DNA from: Apis mellifera
Taxonomy: Eukaryota > Arthropoda > Insecta > Hymenoptera > Apidae
Length of the DNA: 64,000 nucleotides
Assembly: GCF_003254395.2 (NCBI RefSeq)
Contig: NC_037652.1
Coordinates: 3,497,001-3,561,000 of the forward strand
Direction of reading: 5' to 3'
Shown: piece after piece, positions 12,162 to 25,200 of the stretch
Numbering within the stretch: the stretch's first letter is position 1
Layout of the letters: each line of letters starts with the position of its first letter
The notes under the pieces: generated by a model
What the model saw: only the letters and a program-made list of their open reading frames with translations
Database searches by the model: none
Told to the model about the DNA's origin: nothing
Translations under genes and position numbers: made by a program

Positions 12162-15109
12162 TTCGAATGCACGTGCATGATGATACTATTCTGACTTGAG
12201 CGGGACGTTTTTTTTATTTGCTTCTCAAATTTTTAATTCTTTATAATAAAACAATATTAATTCAAAATAATAATTAAAAATTTCTTTAAAATTTAAATCT
12301 ATCATCTACCTATTATTATTTAATAGATTAAAATAGAAATCTATTTATAAAACTTCATTTCATTTTATAAAAAATATTTCATAATTATATTTCAAGATTA
12401 TTTCTTTCATCTCTATCTATATTAATATCTTGTTAATATCTTTATCATATAAAATTATTTGTTATATAAGTCATATATAAGTCAAATATTCAAATTTTCA
12501 ATAAAAATAAAAATTTGATTTAAAAAGATATATAAAAAACTTCATTTATTTATTTATCTATAAAAGATTAAAAATGTTTTTGTATATTTTTTCATTCATT
12601 ACATTACATTTTATCATTATACATATATTAACTTGTAAATATAAATTTATCAAAAAAATATTTTCATAATTTCATGTTGAGTCATTTAAATATAAAATAT
12701 AGTAATTAATTTTGTTTTTTTATTTCTTATCAAAACATGAAGGTCACTTTAAATTTCATAATTATATATATTAAATATGTGATATTATATGTTTTGAAAA
12801 AATAATAAATTTCGAGTAAAAAATTATAGCAACAAAATATTACTCATAGTTTTAGAATCCCTTTTAATATAACTAATATAAAATTGTTATATATTATTAT
12901 ATTATATATTGTATGATAAACATTGAAATCGATGAATATATAAAAAAAATAATTTCTAGATCGATTATGGACAAATTCGAAACAAATTTTTCATCCATAT
13001 ATACAGCCGAATAGAGAGCATCAAATGTGTAATACAATTGACTGTTATGTGTATATATCAATGTGTATATATATGTGTAGTTCAACGACAGGCTTGAAGC
13101 AGTACAAGTGTCAGACTGTTAGAAGGTTGAATTAAAAGGGATACTTGTGAGTTTCTTTTCATTAGGGGCTAGAAAATAAAATTATGAAATCAATTTCTGA
13201 TGATTGATATTTTAGTATGTTTAAAAATGGCACGTTAATTTTTAAAAAATCAAAAAAAAAATAAAGTAAATAATTCCCTATCTTAAAATAAAATATTCTT
13301 GAAAATTTTTAGATTTATTAGCTATGTGTGAATTAAATTTTCTTATAACATAAGAAAATTTCTATAATAGTAGTAATTATCATATAATTGTATAAGAATA
13401 CTGTGTATGCTTAATCCTGTGAAAGAAACACAGTTTTAATTATTTTGAATAAACATTTAATATAATATATAGATAAACACATAATATATATGGCATCGTT
13501 TATCAAGAGCAGTATCACCTGTATCTTCTCACGAGATTTCTTAAGACATGCAGATACAAGACACAATACAATTATGTAATTAACTTATTCAAGATTTTTA
13601 ATCATCTCTTTCTTTTCCTTATTTGTATTCGTAGAAGCAATCATCAAATGATAAAAACAATACAAGAAATGCACAAACAATAAAAGAAATTCTAATAATA
13701 ACGTCATTTCAAGATAAAATATATAATTATTAAGAATAATCGTAAGCTTTAAGCAATTTTCATTTGTTGTGATTTGTTTTTATACTATAAATATCCTAAA
13801 GGATATCGATTACGTTATAACTTTATGATTCAACAAGTAGTTGACACTTGTTCCAATACAAACAAGCTATTTATCTATATTTACATACATTGACAGATAA
13901 AGCAGCAAAATACATATACGAGGAAGAAAAAAGTAAATATAGAGAGAAAGTTCAAAGTGAAATTTTTTATATCTTTCTGGATTTTATGATATGGGATTTT
14001 TTATATCTTGTTATTAAAGTAAAGTATTATATATTATTGAATATTTAATGGTATAATCATTATTAGTAAATCATTGTTTTTTAATATGATGTTTTCAATT
14101 CACTACTGACCGAAATTTAATATAATTCTCAAATCGATTTGTTTCTTTTTATGATTTATTACATAACATAATTTGACACTTAATTCTAACCGTACTCAGT
14201 TTTAGAAATATATACACATAATATTTACACTAGATTATTGAATATTGTCTAAATTATCCTAATTAATTATAACAATTCATTTGTAATTTTTCATTATAAA
14301 ATATTTAATCATTATATCATAAACTACAATTATGTAATTCTCAATATCAATGATTATAATTTTTTTATAATAAATATAACTGATTACATAATAAATTGTT
14401 TAATTAGTTATATAATTATATTTAATCAATTATAATCATTGATATTATATTATAATTTATTATAAAGTCTCTATGACATGACTTTTATGCACTTTATTAT
14501 TAATAATTACTTTGAAAATTTCACATTACGAACTTATCGATTACATTTCGATACGATATTTCGATATTTTAATATAGAAATTATTCTATATTATCATCGA
14601 TATCAAAAATATCGATGTAACTATTTTCAATGTAATTAACAAAGTGACACACAAAATAATACATCGTTATAACAAATTCTTAAACTTTTCTTTTTAATTG
14701 ATAAACTATTGATGAATCAATGTAGAAAATTTTAAAAAATAAAAAACTGTAAGTCGATAAATCGATTCTTTTTGTGGTTAGGTTATGAATTGCGCGTTGC
14801 GGTCATATAGATGCAATTACAATTCGCCTTTCGATCGTCCGTGTAAATGGCGAGCGCAGCAGGATCGACTATCGATTCCAACCATTTCCTTGTCGATAGT
14901 ACATACGATATCTTCTCATATACGCGTTATCTTATTATTCGTTTCTTTTCCATCCCGCTTTGCTGACGATTTACGTTGATCTTGCCTATTTCATTCAATC
15001 ACGTGTGTATATTTCTCGTTTATTGACCCATAGTGTAAAGGTCGGTTTCCATCAGCTCGTCCATGCATATCCAATAAGAAAGGATTTTGTGGATCAACAG
15101 AGAAGCAAG

Positions 15110-15134
15110 ATGCGAAACACATATGGAACCTTTG
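15110..15134 (+). CDS. Candidate alternative first coding exon of the transporter
   Basis: An ATG at 15110 opens MRNTYGTFG and reaches a good donor (TTTG then GTATGT at 15135). Joining it to the acceptor at 19044 gives G + GA AGG ATG, in frame with the transporter Met, so the protein would gain about 10 residues. It lies in a CpG-rich patch. The frame fit has a one-in-three chance of being accidental and there is no homology support, so this is speculative. Confidence 0.2.
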
Positions 15135-17920
15135 GTATGTCAAATGGATTAATTTCGTATTTTATCGATAGTTTTTGCTCTTTATTATTTAAAGTAAAAA
15201 TGAAACAAATCAGTACCAGAGGTTATGTTTGGATTAACACTAATTTAAAAATTTGTAAATTAGAATTCATTTTGTTATATTTCTTTTTGTGATTGTGAAA
15301 TTTCATAATATTAGAAAAAGATTCTAATTTAGATTAATAAAATTATTTATCTGTTTAAAATTATTTTCTTCGTTAATGATTAACATATTTCTTTTCGTGA
15401 CTATTTGTCAAGAGACAGAAATTTTTTTTCGAGACTTGTGATTGATTGACTTGCATAGCGTCATTGTCAGCAGGAGAATTAATGTGATTTACCGATGAAA
15501 TCTGTGATAGAACGTAAATATCTTAGTTATTTATGTATAAAAATGACAACATGTGTTGATTTCGATGTTTTTCTTCGTCTTGTTTTTCCCCCCTTATCGA
15601 TATTTATATATTTTTTGCTCATACATACATATTTTTACATAGCTTATAAAGAAAATTTAGTAACTATAGTTATTAATCAGAATTCAATTCAAAAGATTAA
15701 AATTGATTTTTATAAAAAAGTTTCTTACAATTGTTTAATTAAAAATTTAATATTCAATCATTTTGAAAAATTAAAATAAATCATAAAGAACATCATAAAA
15801 TGCAAATGAAAAAAAGAAAAAGTGAGATAAAATTAATTTTTACTGAAATATTACTTACATTATTTATAATTACAAAGATAATTAGGAAATTCGTAATACA
15901 GTTAAATTGCTAATTTAAAAATGATAAATAGCGCGGGTTAAGCAGATACCGGGTTAAGAACTGGTTTGTTACCTTCGTCGAGGTAATAGAAAGGTGTGTA
16001 TCGACGTTCGCGAACGCGATTGGTCGATCGATATCGATTCGAGAATAAAATTAATATATGAGAAGCGTTCAGTTTTTATAATTTAAGTATATTGCATAGT
16101 ATTTTGTCTACTTTAAATAATATTAGTCAAAAAATATATATTGATCAATGTATATTTATAATTGAATCTTGGATGTAATTCGATAAAGGTGAGATATATG
16201 AAAATAAATTAATCAATCAATAAATTTAAACGTACATTTTTCTCAATCAACGAATTTAACGTTCGTTTTCATTTTTAATTTTATTATTGTAAGAAATGAT
16301 GTGCGAGATTAAATTTGTATAATGTAAATAATTTTTGGATTTGTTAAGAAATTTTAATTTTCTGTTTCATAAATGAAAAAAATGTTACAATTTTCTCTAA
16401 AATTAAAATGATATTATGGAATTATAGAAAATTGACATTTATGATTCTTCAATAGTACAAATAGCGTGATATTTAATTTAATTTTGGGATAATGTTTATG
16501 TATGTTGTTGTTGTATGTTCTATAATATGTTGTATAATATAAAAGTTTGATATTATAAATAATTTTATTTCATTTTAGTAATTATATTTATTCTTTGGCT
16601 TTTTTTAGATGAAGAAGATGAAAACATATTTATTAGAGGTTGCCAGAAATTTTTTACATATATGATCATGCTAATTAAAAATTGCACAATTGTGTTACGA
16701 AGTATAATATGATAATTACATATATAATAAATGATATATATTGAATATAATACCAAATAGTACCAAATATTAGATTGAAAAAAAATTCATTTTTTTCAAT
16801 TACATAAAAAAAAAATTATTTAAAATAAAAATGATATCGAAGAAAATTTTAAAAAATTCAATAAAATATATTTCCATCATCATCCAGAATCATAAAGTTT
16901 GTATAATCTTTCAATTAATATTAAATATTCCGGAAATTTTTGGAATTTAGCTCATAAATGATATTATAAAAATCAACCAGATGATAGAAAGGTATGTGTT
17001 AACGTTCATAGATATCATTGGCTAATTCCATATTCGCGAAGGAGTGTTTCTATTACAAAAAAAAAAAAAGAAAAAAAAAAAAAAATAATTATGACATGAT
17101 CAGCTGGCAAAAGTCACGTTTTATGTGCTGTTCGCTGAGAAACTGATCCTGTTTGATAACAATCTATTCATGCCTGTAATTGATTAATCATGCAAATACA
17201 ATATTTTAATATTGGTATATTTTATTTAAAATTATAATTTTTACAAGTGGAATTTTTTTTAAATTATCATTGTAAAATATTCAATTTTCTCTTCTTATAA
17301 TTATATTAAAGAAAAAAAAATATATCATAAATCAAATATATTAAATAAAAGTAAAAAATACAATATGTAAATAAGATTTTTAAAAAAAATATTATAAAAA
17401 TAAATAAATGATACATTGAATAGATCATGGATAAGGAAAAAAATAAAAATATTTTTTTTATTTAGATTAGTTTCATTTAGATTATTTTTGAATACATTTC
17501 CTTAAAAAAATGTTTAAATAGAACTGTAACTACATTGAAAAATTTCTCAAATTTTAAATTTTAATTTTGTTGAATTTTAATATTGTTTACTAATTAATTT
17601 TATTCCATTTGTGAAAATTTAAATTTAAAAAATAAGAAAAAACAATATTTCATATGCACTAAGTTAGATAAATTTCAATAAAATAATCAATTAAATAAGT
17701 ATAATGACAGGAAAAATTAATTTATTTTTTATTGTTTCAGTTAACATTTCCTGTTAATTAAAACAATTATTGATGGCATTTATTTATTTCTAACTAATTT
17801 GTATCTCAGAAAACATAATTAACTTATGTTATTATTATAATAACATTGAAAAAAGCAACACATTGAAAATGAAAAAGTTTATGAATCAATATATATTGTA
17901 TAATATATATTGCATAATAA

Positions 17921-17971
<51 letters not shown>

Positions 17972-19044
17972 TTTAAAAAGATATTTCAAAATATTTATCA
18001 AATAAAATTAATAAAATTAATAAAACTATGTGATATATTTTCTATTCAAAAGATAAAGAAGTTATTCATTTATTTATATATTTTTTCTTCTAGCTGATAA
18101 GTATCTTTTCACGTGGAAAGTCGAAAAGATGAATTGGTTATTTGGATTACAAAGTAAAAGCCACAGTAACTTACTTCGTATCAAATGCATTATTCAGAGC
18201 AAAGAAAATAAAACTGGATGGAAATTCTAGTGGCAACTAGAGTAGCAATGAGTTGAGATTTTTCCAATTCTTTTTCTTCATGCTTTTTATCTAATGAATT
18301 GGGAATAAAAATTCACTCTCTTGGTTACGATATTTCACGGTTACGATGCTTGTTTCACATTATCAAATTTGATCAACAGGTGTTTTTTTTTATTTCAAGA
18401 GAATGGTTGATAAAAATAGAGAAACAGTTGGAATTTTTCTTTCATTGAATGATCGAAATTCGAATAGGATAGATGATATAATAGAATATAGAAGTTTTAC
18501 ATAGAATTTTTTTATAGTTTTTCAATATTTTAATGATATTAATAATAAACCTTCAAAAAAGTTAGAAAAGACTTTAAAGTTTTTTATTGCATTATTTTTA
18601 TTTTTATAATTATTTATAAATTTGTATAATGAAATTTTTTGGCTTATTTATATTTAAATTGATGTTATATTATAATTATAATAAGAATACAATCTTATAA
18701 ATAAAATTATAAATTCTGTTCTTTTTAGTTAAAAAAAACATCTTCTTATCTATTATTTTCTTAATTTCTATATTGTAATATTTAAAGTTTTATATATTTT
18801 TTGCCTAATAAGCAAAATTGGAAAGCTCATATGAATTTTTAGAGATTTAGAAATGATCTTATTTAATAAATAATTAAGAATAAGAAAAAAAAATGGATAA
18901 AACTTTGAATTTCTTGAACATTTAATCATACAAATGCATAGAAATACAATTAAAAAATTTTAATCAACGAAGAAAGAATTATATATGCATAAAATTTCCA
19001 TAAAAATAAAATAAATTAACCCTTTATTGGTTCCTTATTTGCAG

Positions 19045-19292
19045 GAAGGATGTCGAAATCGGGAAGTATCAAGGATGGCGAGAAAGGGCCATACGACCCG
19101 GTTCCAAGTACAGACAAAGGCAACGATGAGATCAAGCTCGAGGCAAAAATGTCTTTGTTGAATGGAATCACCGTGATCGTCGGCTCCATTATTGGTTCTG
19201 GCATATTCGTTAGCCCAACTGGTGTTCTCAAGTACACGGGAAGCGTGAACGCGAGTCTTTTGGTGTGGACAGCTTCCGGTATTTTCTCCACG
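19045..19292 (+). CDS. Transporter exon 1 (residues 1-81)
   Basis: Acceptor GCAG ends at 19044 and only 5 bases separate it from the ATG at 19050, showing that a 5' untranslated exon lies upstream. It encodes a hydrophilic cytoplasmic N-terminus (about 34 residues), then TM1 with GSGIF and the start of TM2 (SLLVWTASGIFST). The donor is GTGCGT at 19293. Confidence 0.94.
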
Positions 19293-22200
19293 GTGCGTTC
19301 TACCATTCCTCTCTTTCCAATCGATAGCTCGCTTCTCAAGAATTCTTCACTTTATAGATGGAATAAAAGAAGATTAAGAACTTCTCTAAAAACTACTATT
19401 TGAAATTTAAATCTTGGATTTTCTTTGAAAGAAAATTGGAAATATAAAATATGGAGAAAAAAATATATTGGAAATTAAATCTTGGATATATGGATTGAAA
19501 GAAGCTTTGAATTTTAAAGAGATTGAAACAACAACGCTTGTTTTTTGAGCTTCTGAGCTTTTTAAACTTTTTTTATAAGTAATTTTTTATATTATATTTC
19601 AATTTAATTTTATTCTGAAATTATGGATTTATTTTTGACAGAATAATTAGAATGATGATTTTATTCTGTTATTTTTGATTTTCCTATAAGTGAAATTGTG
19701 AAAAGAATTTTTTAAAATTATTTTTAACATATTTAAAATTTTTAAATCTGTTAATATATTTTTATATTATTTAATATTTTAACCATTTAAGTCACATTTT
19801 ATAGATTAATTATGAGATGTTTGAAAATAAATAATATTTTGAGATTGAAATACTATATTGAATTATCTTAATCATCTTTTAATTAATCATCTAAGATCAT
19901 AGTTCTATATATTTTAGTTTATTCCAGAAGAAATTTAATTGATATGTTAATGGATTGATCATGACTTAGAGATGAAGTTTTTACATATTTATGATAAATT
20001 ATAATATTGATTCTGATATATTAAAAATAAAATGATGATAAAAAAAAGTGAAAGACATTGAAGATTCAGTTCAATAACATCATAAAATAACTCACTCTTT
20101 CAATAGAATCTTTTTTACAAACATTCACTTTCTCTTTCTACTTTTAACTTCCTATAATTTAAACTTCCTATAATTTTAAAATTAATCCGAATAAAATGAT
20201 TCGACACGTGAATTACACATATGTAAACATGTTATACATGATAAAACTTTTTACAATTTTTTACATATGTCATAAAAAGTATTTGCATCTTTACTTTCTT
20301 TACTTTCTACTTAATCAAGCTTTTTTTCATCTAAATTTCATTTCCATGTTATCAAATTCTTATAATTATAAAAACATTATTAAATTAAATAAAATATAAT
20401 ATATTCAATTATTAATATGTATTATTAATATATATTATAATAAATGATATGTAAATACTTTTTATACTTACTGTATTAAATATATATTATAATTGGAATA
20501 AAATTTACCTATAATTTTGTTACGCTCCTAATCATATTTTTCTTTACAATTTTAAATATCATTGTAATATACAATATATGTTTATTCATTTATTGCACGA
20601 CAGGTAGGGGCTTACTGTTACGCGGAACTTGGATGCATGATCAGGAAGTCAGGCGCCGATTACGCATATATTATGGAAACTTTCGGACCTTTCCTCGCAT
20701 TCATCAGGCTCTGGGTTGAATGTATGATAGTGCGGCCTTGCAGTCAGGCCATCGTGGCCTTGACTTTCAGCGTTTATGTGCTGAAGCCTGTGTTTCCAGA
20801 TTGTGCTCCACCAGATGATGCTACGAGAATACTTGCAGCCTGTTGCATCTGTGAGTAAATCATTCTTTTTTTTTTAAATATTAAAAATAATAATCATTTC
20901 TAATGATATTTAATTGCTATTATTAAGCCTTGAATGAATTGATTAATTAAGCGAATAAGAATTTATAATTATTTTAAAATTTATTTATTAATCTTATATT
21001 TATGTTTCATACATTGGAAAAGAAAGTTAAATTTTAAGTTAAAAATTAAGATCAAATAATTTTTATTCTTAGACTTTGAGATATTTCAAGATAATTCATT
21101 TTATTATTAAATGAATTATTTCTTTTGAAGAGAATTTGAATATTAGGAATGAATTTGTTGAAAAATTTTTATTTTTATTTCAATCAACAATTTTATAAAT
21201 TACTTTGTTGATTATATACTTAAAAAGGTAGGTGAAATATTTTAAAAAGCATAAGAAAAATAAGAAGTAAAAAGAAAATAATCCAATGCAATCAATTACA
21301 TCTGCTGAAAATTGACCCTCAATAGAAGAAGTTAAATCCACAAGAAGAAATTAGGTTTGTTTATTCTCACGGAAATTAAACTCTTGGCCAACCTTGGTCG
21401 TTTAATCGATGTGATTCGTTCTATCAGAAGATTCTCTCCCCTCAGAATAGTGGGGCCTTCTAATTGGACTGTCGGATTTTCTTCGTTCCAAGAGCACCAT
21501 ACCACCAGTGCACGCAATTGGATACTCGTTTCATCGTCATTCATAACCACCAACCATAATTAATCGAATTACTTTCACTGCTTTATCGTTATTCATCTTT
21601 CTAGCCGACTTTTAACTCCTTTTCATCGGATTCATCTTTATCAATTTCAATCGTTTATTCCTTGTAAAAGCTTCGAATGTGATAAATTTGTTTTTACATA
21701 CTTCTTTGTGTGCAATTGCAATGCAATTCAAATGATTGGAAAGGTATTTATCAAGCTTGAAAAAGTTACTTTATTATATTTTATAAAATCAATTACTATC
21801 ATATATCATGAAACTTTTCTTCACCAAATTTATATTAGAATTTTCTTTATAATTTTTTACAAAACTTCTTGTAAATTTCTTTGAAAATATATTTAACCAA
21901 TCGAAATTAAATATGAATAACATTGGAAATATTTCTCAGGTATTTTAATTTCTCAAAAAGATCTATGAAGCTTAAAGAATCTAGAGAGAAATTTCAATGT
22001 AAGTGCATTCTTCGAACACGTTCTTCAAGGATCCAATACCAAGAATGAAAATATTCCCGATCCCTCTAGAATCCTTTTGTTCACAGAGATCGATGATATT
22101 CTAATGGTCCATAAGATTATATCTTCATTCTTAATCATTTTTTTTTTACCAGAGAAGAATTGAATCGTTTCTTATTGTGACGTCCTTCAGAAAGTTTTCA

Positions 22201-25200
22201 AAGATAATACTGCGTCTCGTTATTTGTAATTCCTTTAATTTCCATCCTTGAAATCGTCTACTTTCCTGTTTTCTCTTAAATAGACGGATGTTCCTTGGAG
22301 ACCTGATGAATGTTGTTCTTCCGGTTTAATGAATACTCTGGGGAAATCATGGTTCCTTGCTTTTGAATTAATGGAGTATAATCGGATATTTTTGAATTAA
22401 AAGTAAGAGTTTTTTTTTTATATCGATTTTTATGTATTAATAATGATATAGAAACTTTTCAGAATATCTGTTAGATAAGCATTAATTTTTATTACTCTTA
22501 TATAAATCTTAAGTTACTTTTTAACAATTTTCTATGATTTATTATGCATGTACAATAATAAATTGAATTAAGTTAAGATTTAACTTTATCAAAGTTGCAT
22601 CAAAATGATTGCTTGAATGCAAATAATGCTAAGTACTAATAAAAATAACATTATATTGTCATTATACTTATCTTCAAAATATTTGAAGATAATTAATTTA
22701 TATAATTATTAATATAATAATTTATTCCAGAAATATAAATTGTATTTTTTTTGTAATGTATTATAATAATCATAAAATCATTTTAATACTATTCATCATA
22801 CAGATTATGATTAAATTTTTACATCTATTGATTTACTTTTAAATGTATTACATGCACCAAAAAAAATTAAATCTTAATCTTGTGAAAATCTTTTTTAAAC
22901 AGTTATTCAAAGAGGTATTATAAGTCATGAGAAGTAATCTTAACATTAGTGATGAAACGAGTCAAGATAAATATAATATTTTGATTATGAAAGGATTAAA
23001 TCATTGATTGATTAATCGATCGAATTGAAAAAATTCCGGTTCGTGCTGGAATTTACGACGATCGAGTAATGATCGGCCTTCGAGACCGTTGTTTCCTTTT
23101 TTTAACGAGCAAGTGTAGCATGTGTAATAATGAGACAAAACGTTGCATGCCGGTATCATGTACTACATAAGAAACATTCCGTGAACACTTAATGTTTTTT
23201 CGAATTACAATAGGAATAATCTCGAGTGATCTCCTTCCTCCGGAGCAATCATTAAACCGGAGAGAACGCTTTCGAGAATCGTGCCAGATGGAATTTCCGT
23301 GTTCAATGCCGTGCCCATGGTGATTTCCAATTCCAGAAATCAGTTTATAATGTATGCAATTACTTTGATCGAATTTTTCCATTAATCGTTTTTATAAATT
23401 TTATAAAAATTTCTCCATTGAATATATTATTTAATCATGCAGTATATAATAGTATATAGTTTAATATAGTTTCATGTAAATTTTTATTTAGAGAATGAAA
23501 AGAATTTCACAATTATTTCAAAAAATAATTATTCCTTTATAAATGTTATGATATTATTATCTTTTATAAAATTTTTATTGGATATATAACATATTTTTTT
23601 TTTTTTTTTTTTAATACTAAGCGTGAAAGTTAATCTTAAAACTAGTTGATTGTCACGATATGATTAAGACGTAATATTTTAATAATATGTATATGGATGA
23701 TTACATAATACTCGATGGAGAAATTCTTTGATAGAAAATTCTTCGTGTGATTAATAAGATGTAAAATTGTGACATGCATATATGCATGAGTACTTGATAG
23801 GTATTTAATTGATTTTACGATTGTTTTCTATTTTTCCTTTCCAACGTCTTTATTTTTCAAATATTTTGCAATTCTTTTACACCACGTACGCGCCACCACG
23901 CGTCCCGCTTTATTAATATTTATGAAATTTTTTTTTTTTTTTTATTTAAGATAGTCATGTATAAATTACGACTATTTTGCATTTACTGCATTTTTCAAAT
24001 TTTTGCATGTGAAATGAATATTTTTATTAATTATATGAGATATAAAATATAAAATTTCTTTGTCTTTAAGCATGGTAATAACAAATATAAAACGCGTAAC
24101 TTATCATCCATCGATAAAAAAAAAGTATCATCGAGAAAAATCAACAATTTCATTTTCTGATCCATGAATAAAAAAAAATAAATCACATTATTGATGATAA
24201 AGGCGGAAAAAGTATATATTTTTCGGGGAATCCTTTCAAATGAAATACCGCAGAGAAGATATCGAGTTCCTGTGGTCGCTGGTGTCTTCCTCCTTTAGAT
24301 TTCTATCTTATGTATCATTTTACAAAAACGTGTCCAACACGTGCCCGAAAAAAAATATTTCCTTCTCCCTCCTTCTCTTTCTGGGGATAAAACGTTCCGA
24401 AAAAAGAAACCGCATTAGATTGCGTTTAAAGGAAAAATATACACGACTTTGTTAGTGAAACATGCTTCCCACTCATTGCGCAGCGAAAGGTACTAGAATC
24501 GAGGCTGATTCGATTGTCGAGGTTTCACAATGTCCTTATCTCTTGGAATAATTATTTAGCTAGTTTTTTGCGTGTGTAATAAGGATAATAAGGATCAATT
24601 ATGAGGGAATATTCGAGATTAGAAGGGTTTGATTTCATCATGAAGAAATTTTGTACGTATATTCAGTTGACAAAATTCTTTTTAATGATTAATTTATCAT
24701 TAATTTTCTTTCATTTCTTCTTTTATCTTAATAGAATATTTGAGGTTAAAAAATTTGTTGCTTATGTTTAATCATGGTGGAATTTAAATTAAGTGTATTT
24801 TCATTCTTGTTAATTTACTTTTTTCGTTTTTGTTTGTTTAATAAAGTAGTAGAGGTTAGGAAGTTTTTAACTTCGGCGGAATTTTAATTAAGATATATTC
24901 ATTTTGATAAAATTTCTATTGAATAATTAATTTTTGCCATTTTTTTTATTTAATAGAATGTTTGAGGTTAGAAATTTTTGTTTATTTTATAGATTTTGTT
25001 ATTTACAGATATTTTTGTCATTTTTTTTATTTAATAGAATGTTTGAGGTTAGAAATTTTGGTTTATTTTATAGATCTTATTATTTACAGATATTTTTGCC
25101 ACTTTTTTTATTTAATAGAATGTTTGAGGTTAGAAATTTTGATTTATTTTATAGATTTTATTATATATATAGTATTTTTAATTTGAATTATTTTTAACAA

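Larger units (their letters stand above)
9839..19044 (+). other. Candidate 9.2-kb first intron or upstream region of the transporter gene
   Basis: Mostly AT-rich, low-complexity DNA without a recognisable gene. It contains a second perfect TGACGTCA at 10321-10328, hairpins at 10362-10381 and 12133-12161, a CpG-rich patch at 14.77-15.13 kb with a candidate alternative first exon, a CpG-rich patch at 15.94-16.05 kb with a diverged partner near 17.0 kb, and a long (TA)n tract around 17925-17969. Whether it is an intron depends on the true transcription start. Confidence 0.5.

Noticed and set aside
23053..23382. A 109-codon minus-strand ORF in the large transporter intron
   Set aside because: Composition is mixed with no motif; its Arg/Ser-rich end comes from a CpG patch. 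No exon-like borders tie it to another exon.
24934..25197. Repeat-containing ORFs of 87 and 74 codons
   Set aside because: Artefact of the 81-bp tandem repeat; two frames are open with equal repeat structure.
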